Shown here: positions 36,513 to 45,945 of the stretch, piece after piece
How positions within the stretch are numbered: the stretch's first letter is position 1
How the letters are laid out: each line of letters begins with the position of its first letter
Assembly (NCBI GenBank): GCA_963728145.1
Contig: CAVSJA010000007.1
Location: forward strand, 868,001-932,000
Length of the DNA stretch: 64,000 nucleotides
Direction: 5' to 3'
Origin: CAVSJA01 sp963728145
Lineage (GTDB): Bacteria; Bacteroidota; Bacteroidia; Chitinophagales; Chitinophagaceae
Made by a program: the position numbers and the translations under genes
The notes under the pieces: model-generated
The model's database searches: none
Told to the model about the DNA's origin: nothing
What the model saw: only the letters and a program-made list of their open reading frames with translations

Positions 36513-38633
36513 ATGAAAAAAATAGCCTGTTGCTTTGCGATTGTTTTGGTTACCTGTGCCCAAACCATATTTTCGCAATCGGCTAATATTGAATTTGACA
36601 AAACTTCTCCGCGACAACGATATGCAGCATCCCAAATCAAAAGCCTGCCTGACAATTACTACATAAATCTTAAAGTTGACCCGGACTCTTTTTTGCCGGA
36701 ATCTTATGCTATAAAATTAGTGGGAAGAATCTTTACCATCACTGCTGGAGATGAAAGAGGATTGATATACGGTTGCCTTTCACTGGCTGAAGATCTCCGG
36801 AATGGGGTTGCGTTGCGCGATTACAAGACCAAAACCGAATTTCCATTTCTTCCATTTCGCGCCATCAAGTATGATCTGCCATGGGATACTTACCGCCACA
36901 GCTATGCGCTGGAATTGCATGATCAGACCTGCCGCGATACCAACTATTGGAAATCATTTCTTGATATGATGGCAGAGAACAGGTTCAATGTGCTGACGCT
37001 TTGGAATCTTCATCCCTATACTTTCCTCATCAAACCCAAAAATTTTCCGGAAGCAAGTCCCTGGAATGAGGAGGAAATGAAAGGGTGGCAAAAATTGTTT
37101 CATTCCATCACCCGTATGGCTAATGAAAGAGCCATCGATATATACATTGTTCCCTTTAACATTTTTGTTACACCTGAATTTGCCAAAGCGCATAACGTGG
37201 CGATGGATAACCTGACCCATGACTATTTTGTAAGGGGCGATACATCTACCATCATTAAACAGTATACCAAAGAATGCGTTACTCAAATGCTGGAGGAATA
37301 TCCTCACATTACCGGTATGGGCCTTACGCTGGGTGAAGGCATGGCGGGCATGACCCCGCAGCAACGTGAAGACTGGATGAAAGAAACCATTATCGAAGGC
37401 ATGCGTGTTGCCAACAGAAAATCAAAGCTCATTCACCGTATTCCTTTTTCCAGTACTACCGGCTCATTGGGTATTACCACTATTGAAACCGAAAAGCTCA
37501 CCCGTGCTGGAATAGAAAAAGAAGCAGCCATGGGTTTTACAGAAGGACCGATATGGGCTGATCTGAAATTCAACTGGTCGCATGCACACTCAACCACCAA
37601 ACTGATCAAAGTGCATGGCGGAAAACTATACGACAGCTATTTCAATCCCACACCAACAGCCTATAAAATAGTTTGGACAGCCAGGAATGAAGACTTCTTT
37701 TGCCTGCGCTGGGGCTCACCATCTTTTGTACGCGATCATGTTTTACAAAATGCCCGTCCTTATTCCGGCGGTTATATAATCGGATCGGAAACCTATATAC
37801 CTGCCAAAGATTATTTTACCAAAGACAGTATTGGTCTTCCCTGGCAATATGCTTTTGAAAGGCAATGGTTATTTTATAAACTGTGGGGAAGATTATTATA
37901 CAACCCCCATACTTCCGATAATATTTTCGGAGCGGAATTCCTATATCGCTATGGAAAAAAGGGAAGCAGTTTATTGACCGCTTCCTCACTGGCAGGCAAA
38001 ACTGCTTTGCGTATTGCATCTGATTTTGATTGCGGCTGGGATTTCACTTTATACACGGAAGGAATGATGGCGCTTGATACGGCTACAAAAAACGTGAGTT
38101 ATATTTCAGTGGACCGTCTTATTCACCGGCAACCATTGGATACCGATTATGTATCGATAATCGACTATGTACGCAGCGCATCACCGGATAATTTTGGTAA
38201 AAACAGGATGCTGCCGCCAATGCTGGCATCGATACTGGAAAAAGATTGCAACCAGGCTTTGACGATGGTAAAAAATATTGATGCCAAAAACAATAGGGCC
38301 TTACTGTATGAAGTGGCGGACATCAAAACCTGGTCTTATCTCGGTTTGCATTTTTCCGAAAAAATAAAAGGGGGTATTGCCCTGCAGCGTTATCGTATGA
38401 ATGGTGGTGAAATGAACAGGGAAACTGCCATCATGCATTTGGAAAAAGCGCTTTCATACTGGGACAGTATTATTGCCATAACCCGCCCATTGTATAACGA
38501 TATGCCACTGGTGCATTTCAGTCAGCAGGGTGGAAAAGAGTCAAAGGAAAATTTTTATCTCAGCTTTCATTGGGAGAAACTTAGAGCAGACGTGACCCGA
38601 GATATCGACATAGCGAAGATGGCCGGGCGTTAA
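36513..38633 (+). CDS. Large secreted glycosidase-like protein, family not assigned
   Basis: A signal peptide covers about residues 1-21 (T-I-F-S-Q). Residues 25-110 resemble the non-catalytic N-terminal domain seen before GH20, GH67 and GH84 barrels (Y-A-I-K-L-V-G-R, then G-D-E-R-G-L-I-Y-G-C-L-S-L-A-E-D-L). A TIM-barrel-like region follows with R-A-I-K-Y-D-L-P-W-D, M-M-A-E-N-R-F-N-V-L-T-L-W-N-L-H-P-Y, D-I-Y-I-V-P-F-N and G-M-G-L-T-L-G-E-G-M-A-G, the last holding a candidate catalytic glutamate. The C-terminal 250 residues are helical and tryptophan-rich. It is clearly an enzyme of plant- or host-glycan loci but fits none of the families I know well; alpha-glucuronidase-like activity is one possibility. 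It follows GH51 by 51 bases. Confidence 0.7.
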   Translation: MKKIACCFAIVLVTCAQTIFSQSANIEFDKTSPRQRYAASQIKSLPDNYYINLKVDPDSFLPESYAIKLVGRIFTITAGDERGLIYGCLSLAEDLRNGVALRDYKTKTEFPFLPFRAIKYDLPWDTYRHSYALELHDQTCRDTNYWKSFLDMMAENRFNVLTLWNLHPYTFLIKPKNFPEASPWNEEEMKGWQKLFHSITRMANERAIDIYIVPFNIFVTPEFAKAHNVAMDNLTHDYFVRGDTSTIIKQYTKECVTQMLEEYPHITGMGLTLGEGMAGMTPQQREDWMKETIIEGMRVANRKSKLIHRIPFSSTTGSLGITTIETEKLTRAGIEKEAAMGFTEGPIWADLKFNWSHAHSTTKLIKVHGGKLYDSYFNPTPTAYKIVWTARNEDFFCLRWGSPSFVRDHVLQNARPYSGGYIIGSETYIPAKDYFTKDSIGLPWQYAFERQWLFYKLWGRLLYNPHTSDNIFGAEFLYRYGKKGSSLLTASSLAGKTALRIASDFDCGWDFTLYTEGMMALDTATKNVSYISVDRLIHRQPLDTDYVSIIDYVRSASPDNFGKNRMLPPMLASILEKDCNQALTMVKNIDAKNNRALLYEVADIKTWSYLGLHFSEKIKGGIALQRYRMNGGEMNRETAIMHLEKALSYWDSIIAITRPLYNDMPLVHFSQQGGKESKENFYLSFHWEKLRADVTRDIDIAKMAGR

Positions 38634-38956
38634 TTAGTTTCCCTAAAGCATTTTATATCATTCATTGGTGTTTGCGACTATTTTATGATGACTCTCCAGG
38701 CCGACAATTCCAACTAATATGCTGATGCACGCCCGGACGGCAGGGGCTGCCGGATTGGTGGTGCCAATTCGATGTGCAACCAAAATTGCCATCAATCTGG
38801 AAAGGCGGGTGTGCATCAAATTAAGTTATTGTATGTACCGCCACTACCTGGGTTTACAGGGTAAAAGAACAGTAATAATTCTTTACTGCTGATTAAAAAT
38901 AAATCTATAATTTAGGAGTATAACTAACTTTTTGATACCGGGTTAAGTTAACTGCT
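38634..38956. other. Intergenic region before the sigma factor
   Basis: No gene is seen. The middle (about 38735-38815) is GC-rich with GCACGCCCGGACGGCAGGGG and a weak inverted match GGCGGGTGTGCATC, possibly a terminator-like fold for the rightward glycosidase operon. The right end is AT-rich and contains GGTTAAGTTAACTG just before the sigma-factor ATG; AGTTAAGTTGACT recurs before the FecR gene at about 39578. Confidence 0.4.
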
Positions 38957-39544
38957 ATGGATTACAGACTGCTTGCAGATGAAGTGCTGCTAAAGTTTTT
39001 AAAAATAAGCGACGAACTTGCTTTTGAAGAAATCTACCTGCGGTATTGGCGACAACTGTATTATGCTGCATTAAATAAAATCAATATTAAGGAAGTAGCC
39101 GAAGACATTATTCAAACTGTATTCACAGATCTGTGGGAAAAAAGAGAACGACATTCCATTAAAAACATTTCGGCCTATCTCGGAACTTCCGTAAAATACC
39201 AGGTAATTAACTACATTAAATCTTCTATTTCAAAAAAGGCGCATCTTTCCCATATCAGCGAAAGCCGGAAAACAGAAGATAATAGCAACGAATTAGCGCT
39301 TCTAGTTAAAGAATTAAATGAAGCAATTGATAAGGCAATAGATCGCCTACCTCAAAAAACACAGACCATATTTCGCATGAGCCGGTTTGAAAGGCATTCT
39401 AATAAAGACATTTCCCGCATCATGGATGTCTCAGAAAAAGCAGTTGAATATCACATTACCCAATCACAAAAAGCTTTGCGGCTTTACCTGAGGGATTTTA
39501 TGCTGGTTGACCTGCTGTTTGTTGTGCATTTCCTGTTTTTTTAA
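38957..39544 (+). CDS. ECF RNA polymerase sigma factor (FecI-like)
   Basis: Sigma-70 family member with region 2 (A-F-E-E-I-Y-L-R-Y-W-R-Q-L-Y, then E-V-A-E-D-I-I-Q-T-V-F-T-D-L-W-E-K-R) and region 4 (L-P-Q-K-T-Q-T-I-F-R-M-S-R-F-E, I-S-R-I-M-D-V-S-E-K-A-V-E-Y-H-I-T). The length of 195 residues is usual for the Bacteroidota anti-sigma-controlled subgroup. It is followed by FecR and an STN-bearing SusC, the standard trans-envelope signalling cascade, so it should drive transcription of the SusCD genes when the ligand is bound outside. Confidence 0.95.
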   Translation: MDYRLLADEVLLKFLKISDELAFEEIYLRYWRQLYYAALNKINIKEVAEDIIQTVFTDLWEKRERHSIKNISAYLGTSVKYQVINYIKSSISKKAHLSHISESRKTEDNSNELALLVKELNEAIDKAIDRLPQKTQTIFRMSRFERHSNKDISRIMDVSEKAVEYHITQSQKALRLYLRDFMLVDLLFVVHFLFF

Positions 39545-39613
39545 AAAAAGTTCAGTTTTCTTTTAGGGTAATAGCCAGTTAAGTTGACTATTTATAAAGA
39601 TCAATTTATTTAT

Positions 39614-40663
39614 ATGCACCACAAAGCATTCCGGCAATTACTAAGAAGATATCTGGATAATTCATGTACGGATGAAGAAAGACGAATTATTGACCAGTGG
39701 TATGAACTATTGGATAATGAACTGGCCCCTCTTTCAAATGATGATGTAACTGAAGTAGAAAAAAGGCTTTGGCATAAAATACAATCTGCAACCACTAATC
39801 TGAGCTCTGCTGCCACTCCGTTCAAAAATCATAAAAACAACTGGTGGAAATATGCGGTAGCAGCCGGTTTTATCGGAGTTGTTGTTTTAGTTGGCAGCCT
39901 GGTGTTTAAAAATAAAAACAAAAGCTCAGATACCCCTTCATTGGTTATTGCAAAAGTCAACCAGGGATTTTCGGAGGAGATCAACAACTCGGGAAGCATA
40001 AAAAAAATTCAGTTGGAAGATGGAAGCCTTGTCTCGGTTTATCCGGGATCAAAGCTGGCCTTTCCAAAACATTTTGCCCCTGACAAAAGAGAAGTGTATT
40101 TGGAAGGTGAAGCTTTATTTACGGTCAGCAAAAATCCAAACCGTCCTTTTTTTGTTTATAATAATCAAATAGTGACACAAGTGTTAGGGACCAGCTTTAC
40201 TGTGCAAAATAAAAATGGTAAAATAGAAGTAGCGGTAAAAACAGGGAGAGTTGCTGTATATGAAAACGGAGAGCAGGTCAACCTTGACGAAGTCGAACAA
40301 AAATCAAATGGAGTTATCATTACGCCAAACCAGAAAGTTACTTACTATCAGCAGAAACGTCATTTCGTTACTTCCATTGTAGATCAACCGGCGCCGGTCC
40401 CAACACAAACTGATCAGCCGGTTATTGCCAATCATTTCAGATATAATGAAACGCCTCTTTATAAAGTGCTTAAAGACCTGGAGGATACTTATAAACTGGA
40501 GATTGTGCTTGAAAATGAGAAAATCAAAAACTGTCTTTTTACAGGCGATTTATCAGATCAAACGATGTTCAATAAATTAGAAAGTATTTGTCTTGTTTTT
40601 AGTTCCAGCTATGAAATTAAAGGAACCATAATCTTATTAAAAAGCGGAAAAGATTGCGAATAA
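39614..40663 (+). CDS. FecR-family anti-sigma factor
   Basis: Inner-membrane protein relaying the SusC signal to the sigma factor. A cytoplasmic N-terminal part (R-Q-L-L-R-R-Y-L-D-N-S-C-T-D-E-E) is followed by one membrane helix (W-W-K-Y-A-V-A-A-G-F-I-G-V-V-V-L-V), then the FecR domain (L-E-D-G-S-L-V-S-V-Y-P-G-S-K-L, V-Y-L-E-G-E-A-L-F-T-V) and a DUF4974 end (L-Y-K-V-L-K-D-L-E-D-T-Y-K-L-E-I, C-L-F-T-G-D-L). I chose the ATG at 39614; an in-frame TTG at 39584 adds ten unlikely residues. It sits between the sigma gene and SusC. Confidence 0.92.
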   Translation: MHHKAFRQLLRRYLDNSCTDEERRIIDQWYELLDNELAPLSNDDVTEVEKRLWHKIQSATTNLSSAATPFKNHKNNWWKYAVAAGFIGVVVLVGSLVFKNKNKSSDTPSLVIAKVNQGFSEEINNSGSIKKIQLEDGSLVSVYPGSKLAFPKHFAPDKREVYLEGEALFTVSKNPNRPFFVYNNQIVTQVLGTSFTVQNKNGKIEVAVKTGRVAVYENGEQVNLDEVEQKSNGVIITPNQKVTYYQQKRHFVTSIVDQPAPVPTQTDQPVIANHFRYNETPLYKVLKDLEDTYKLEIVLENEKIKNCLFTGDLSDQTMFNKLESICLVFSSSYEIKGTIILLKSGKDCE

Positions 40664-40732
40664 TACGATTGCTATTATTAACCTAAATACTGCTATATGA
40701 AAAAGACACCCACATAAAGTATGCAAAAAAGA

Positions 40733-40786
40733 AAAGCCGGCAATATTCGCAGTATTGCCAGCTTTCCTGTCTCGCCAGCGGCGAGA
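40733..40786. promoter_or_regulatory. Two consecutive stem-loops in the SusC leader
   Basis: The first stem pairs 40733-40745 with 40753-40765 (one mismatch) around a 7-base loop; on the minus strand it is followed by a T-rich run, on the plus strand it is not. The second stem is a perfect 7-bp TCTCGCC/GGCGAGA at 40770-40786 with a 3-base loop. They lie between FecR and the SusC start at 40834 and could slow, stop or stabilise the transcript. Function is inferred from position only. Confidence 0.5.
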
Positions 40787-40833
40787 GGTTTTGCCCGATC
40801 AGATTAATTCACGTTCAAAACCAAACACAAATT

Positions 40834-43800
40834 ATGAAAAAAAAGTTACTTGTTGCTATAACTCCTTTGGCAATGAGATTAATGATTATTCAAATACTGT
40901 TTATCGTTTCTGTTTTCCCTTCATATGGCACCGGTGCAAGGGGACAGGATGTTTTGAATAAAAAGATCTCCATCTCCGTTACCGATACCCAATTGAAAAC
41001 AGTATTGGAAAAAGTGGAGGCCATGGTTGATGCAAAATTTGTTTTCAGTCCAACGATTATTGACGTAAAAAGAAAGTTAAGTTTCTCCATACTGGATATA
41101 ACCGTTGCCGATTTTTTAAAGCAGATTCTGCAACCTTTAGGAATCAATTATAAAGCCGTTGATAATCTCATCATCCTATATGATGCAAAAGATAACAAGC
41201 TCCCTGAAGAAATAATAACAAATACCAATGCTATTGCTAAAATCATAACTGGTAAAATAACAAACAGTAATGGTGAACCACTTCAGGGTGTTTCAGTTTT
41301 GGTAAAAGGTACTTCAAGAGGTACTGTTACAAACGCAGAAGGCGTTTTCACCATTGATGCTGAAGAAGGTGAAACATTGGAGTTTTCAATACTCGGTTAT
41401 ATCTCTACAACTGTCAGGATTGGACAAGGTAATAGTCTTGCTATTCAGCTTCAGCCTGCTGAAGCTTCATCTATTGAGGAAGTTGTGGTAACCGCGTTGG
41501 GTATAAGAAAGGAATCAAGAAAGCTGAGTTATGCGGCCTCTTCTGTAAAAGTTGGTGAGATCACCCAGAACCGAACTACCAACCTGATGAAATCTTTGGA
41601 GGGTAAAGTAGCCGGTTTGGAAATTGCTCCACCTACTGCGGGTGCAGGCGCAAGTACCCGGATTCGTTTACGTGGGCAGTCGGGTTTTGCCGGTCAGGTT
41701 AACTCGCCATTAATTGTAATCAACGGCCTGCCAATGGATCAGGATGCACGTAGTGCCGAGGGTGCGCCTGGCATAGACCAGGGCGACAACCTGCAACAGA
41801 TCAACCAGGATGATATCGAGTCAATGACCGTGTTGAAAGGTTCAACAGCCGCGGCGCTTTACGGTTCACGAGCTTCAAATGGTGCCATTATTATTACCAC
41901 CAAAAGCGGCGCTAAAAATTCGAAATTTGGCGTGGAATTTATCTCCAACTTTGCCGCTGATGAAATAATAGATTTTTCCAATTACCAAACCATATACGGT
42001 ACCGGTATTAATGGTATCCGTCCTACTACACAGGCTAATGCGATATCATCCGGAAACCAATCATGGGGCGCAAAACATGACGGCGTTCCTACTATACAGT
42101 ATGATGGAATTTTAAGGCCTTATTCTGCAGGTGAAAACCGCTTCAAGGAATTTTACAGAACCGGAATTTCGCTCATCAATACAATAGCGCTATCCGGCGG
42201 TAACGCCTCAACAAGCTACCGCGTTTCTTTTTCAAACCAGGATGTTACTGGTATTACCCCTGATAATAGTTATCATAAAAAGATTTTTAACTTAGGACTC
42301 AACAGCAAGGTTACTGATAAGCTGACGCTGCAGGTGAATGTTAACTTTACTCACGAGGAAAATGACAATCCTCCGCTTGTAGGTGTTCAGGGTCCCAGTT
42401 ATACCAGCTTCCTTACCCGTATGCCATTAACGCTTTGGAATGAGACGTTGAAAACGAGTGTTGTAGGCCCTGATGGCGCCGCCTTAAATATCTTTAATAA
42501 CCTTTTAGTTAACCCGTATTTTTTTATCGGGCGCATGTTCAATTACACCAGGAGAGATCGTTTGCTAGGCACAGTTTCGGTTAGGTATGATTTCACTAAT
42601 TGGTTGTACTTACAGGGTCGTGTAAATGCGGACGTCGGGAATAGTAACAACGAATTTAATTTTCCACATGGTGCCGCAGTTCCCCTGCGTAATAGTACCA
42701 ACACCGGCTGGGTGGGAACTTATAATGTTAACACGAGTTTCAACAAACAAATGAATTTGGATTTTCTGTTGGGGACCAATCATCAAGTAGGCGATTTTAC
42801 AATAGACGGAAGCTTTGGCGGTAATATGTGGACAGTTAACAATGAGAATACCAGTCAGGGTGTGACAGACTTTGTAGTGAGAGACATTTATAGCATAGGA
42901 AACGGTATTACCAAAACCCAGAATTACGGCATTAGCAGACGGCAGGTAAACTCTTTATATGCTTTTGCAGATCTTGGCTATAAAAACTTCCTGTACCTGA
43001 ATCTTACCGATCGTATTGACTATTTTTCGGTGCTTACGCCGCCAAGTTCAATAGTCGCTGACCCGAAAAACTCTTTCAACTATTATTCTGTGGGCGCCAG
43101 CTTCATTTTTTCTGAATTGCTGACTGGAATGTCATGGTTAAATTATGGTAAGTTGAGAGCGACTTATGCAACTTCAGGTAATGCAAACGGCGTGAATCCC
43201 TATCAAAGCCAGTTAACGTACACAATCGAGCAACAACTGTTCGGTACTTATCCAATCGGAACTATTTTTAACACAAGTAATCCAAATCCGGAAATAGAAC
43301 CTTACGAGGTTAGTGAAAAGGAAATAGGCCTGGAATTAAGGACTTTAAATAACCGTCTGAATTTCGATATCGCTGTTTACGACAAGAGGACCATTGGTCA
43401 GATATTGAGCGTTGATTTATCACCCTCTTCGGGTTATGCTAGTACACTAGCTAATGTCGCGAAACTGAAAAACACTGGTTTAGAGGTTTTGGTTGAGGGA
43501 ACACCTCTTAAAACATCAAACTTTAGCTGGAATATATCGGCAAATGCAGCCTACAATACTTCAAAAGTATTGGAGCTAAATTCCGGGCAAACCCGCCAGT
43601 TGGTTGTATATTTTAATGGTACAGGAAACGAGTTCCTGGGTTCATTGGTGTACGATGTTGGCAAAGAAATGAACCAGTTGATATCATATACGTATCGTCG
43701 CAATGATAAGGGACAGATAATGTTAAATAGCCAGGGAAGACTTTTGGCTTCAGCAGACTCAGGTAAATTATGGTAGTGCAAATCCAAAAGTAACCGGTGG

Positions 43801-44306
43801 TATTACAAACACTTTCCAATATAAGAACCTGAGCTTATTAATCCATATTGATGGAAAATTTGGCGGTAAATTGTTCTCAGCAACTGCATTGAACGGTTTA
43901 AGATTTGGTATGAGCCAGGCATCTTTAGTAGGTCGCGATGGAGTTGTTTTCGATGGTGTGCTGCCGAATGGAACTCAGAATAACAATATCAGTTGCTCCG
44001 CACATATTTTATGCTGATTATCGTACTGTGCAAATAGCAGATCCTTTTGTTTTCAGCAGCGATTTTATCAAACTTAGAAATATCACACTTACTTATGACT
44101 TTACCCGCTTTATGACTAAAAATGTAAAGTTTGTTAAAGGGTTAGTCCTATCTGCTTATTGCCGGAATCCTGCTGTACTGTTGAAACACGTACCGGACGT
44201 TGATCCGGAAGCATTCGCATCATCAGGCGACAGCCGCTTAGGATATGAGCAACATACTGAACCAACTACCCGGACCTTTGGGCTTAACTTAAATGTGAAA
44301 TTCTAA
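40834..44306 (+). pseudogene. SusC/RagA TonB-dependent transporter with STN signalling domain, two frameshifts
   Basis: Outer-membrane importer with a long signal sequence and an STN domain (about residues 45-115, V-F-S-P-T-I-I-D-V-K-R-K-L-S-F-S-I) that contacts FecR. A regulatory-like domain (I-T-G-K-I-T-N-S-N-G-E-P-L-Q-G-V), the plug (E-V-V-V-T-A-L-G-I-R-K-E, S-R-A-S-N-G-A-I-I-I-T-T-K) and the barrel follow. The long open part is 40834-43776. One extra base near 43765 (GGTAAATTATGG) moves the frame; correcting it gives G-N-Y-G-S-A-N-P-K-V-T-G-G. Another extra base near 43990 precedes A-P-H-I-F-Y-A-D-Y-R and the last piece ending N-L-N-V-K-F. Restored length is about 1157 residues, normal for the type. 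Confidence 0.9.
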
Positions 44307-44316
44307 AATTATTTAT

Positions 44317-45878
44317 ATGAAAAAAATTAGTTGTTTTATAATCCCGCTCGCTGTAGTGCTTTGCTTCGTGAGCTGCACAAAGGGGTTTGAAGAAAAAAAC
44401 CAGGACCCTTATGGCATTACAAAAATTGATCCGGGGTTGTTATTTACCGGAGCACAGCGGGGTATGAATGTTGGCAATTGGGATGGAGAACAAACCATAG
44501 TACAACAATATATGAATGCTTATAACTCAGGCGCTACAGCAGGGTTTCAATTTAACGAGGACATAGATCAGTATAACACGCCGCGTTGGGGTGTTTACAC
44601 AGGTGTTATCAAACCTTTGGTACAGATCATCAGCCTTGTTAAAGATGACCCGGCTGCTAAAAACCTGTACAACATGGTGCGGATATGGAAAGCGTATGCG
44701 TTTATGACCCTTGTTGACACATACGGTGATGTACCTTATAGCGAAGCAGGAAAAGGATATCTTGAGGGTATCAACTATCCTAAGTATGATAAAATGGCCG
44801 ATATCTATGCCGACCTTTACAACGAACTTAAAACGGCTACGGCAGCTTTGTCTGCTTCAAATGAGTATGTAACCAGTGACTTATTTTTTGGTGGTGCAAC
44901 CAGCTCTACTCCTGCATTAATAGCCGCACAGGTAGCCCGCTGGAAAAAAATCGGTTACTCTTTAATGTTGCGCTTAGGTATGCGCTACTCAAAAATTGAT
45001 GCGGCCAAAGCTGCAAGTATTGCACAGGAAGCATTTGCCGGTGGTGTAATGCAATCAAACAGCGATAATGTCGTTGTTACCCAATATAATGCTACAGTGC
45101 CCAACGGTTTTTCTAACCAGCAGCGGAACATCAATACGTTTAATTATTATTTAGCTGAGCCTTTTGTTAACCAGTTAAAAAGCACCGGTGATCCCAGGTT
45201 GAAGTATATCGGGGCCAGCTATGCCAATCCTGCAAATATTACCTCCACACGTGATACGATAACAGCTAACCAATATGGATTTCCGGTGGGATACGACCAG
45301 GTAAGCGTTTTAAATTATCCTGGTTACAGGGGTACCAAAGGCGGAGGACAAAACTACACACAGCTTAATTACGGCGTAATGGCCAGTGCTGTTGCTCCTG
45401 CGTTTTTCATTACTAATTCGCAAACCCAATTATTATTAGCAGAAGCTAAATTCAGAGGGTGGATTACCGGTGGTTTAACAGCTCAACAATATTATGAAGC
45501 CGGTGTTATAGCTGCTATGGATGAATGGGACTTATTTCCCGGCACATTTATCCCCGCAGTTTCAGACGCGGAAAAAAACAACTATCTTGCTTCACCCTGC
45601 AATTGCTTATAATGATGCGAACGCACTTAAGCTTATCAATACACAATACTGGATCGTGTCTATGACAAACGGCTGCTGAAGGTTTTGCTAACTGGAGAAG
45701 AAGCGGGTTCCCGGTATTGCAACCCAATATGTACAACAATAACTTAAACGGCGGCTTTGTAAGACGTATGGCTTATCCTAATGCTGAGGAAGCCCAAAAC
45801 CCTGACAACTATAATGCAGCGGTTGCGAGCATGGGCGGCGATGGATTAACACAACGTGTGTTCTGGGATAAACCGTGA
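44317..45878 (+). pseudogene. SusD-like glycan-binding lipoprotein, two frameshifts near the end
   Basis: Lipoprotein with Cys20 (F-V-S-C-T-K-G-F-E). The body is the SusD-like type with K-N-Q-D-P-Y-G-I near the start, L-V-D-T-Y-G-D-V-P-Y-S-E-A and L-L-L-A-E-A-K-F-R-G-W. The open frame runs 44317-45612. One extra base in CACCCTG near 45595 and another near 45674 hide the end; restoring them gives A-I-A-Y-N-D-A-N-A-L-K-L-I, then G-F-A-N-W-R-R-S-G-F-P-V-L and a stop at 45876-45878, the usual SusD ending. It follows SusC by ten bases and should form a complex with it. Confidence 0.88.
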
Positions 45879-45945
45879 TAAAATAATCTTGCTTATTGTT
45901 GACAGTTTAAATTTTTTTATTGAGTAATAAACTTCAATTCAAAAA

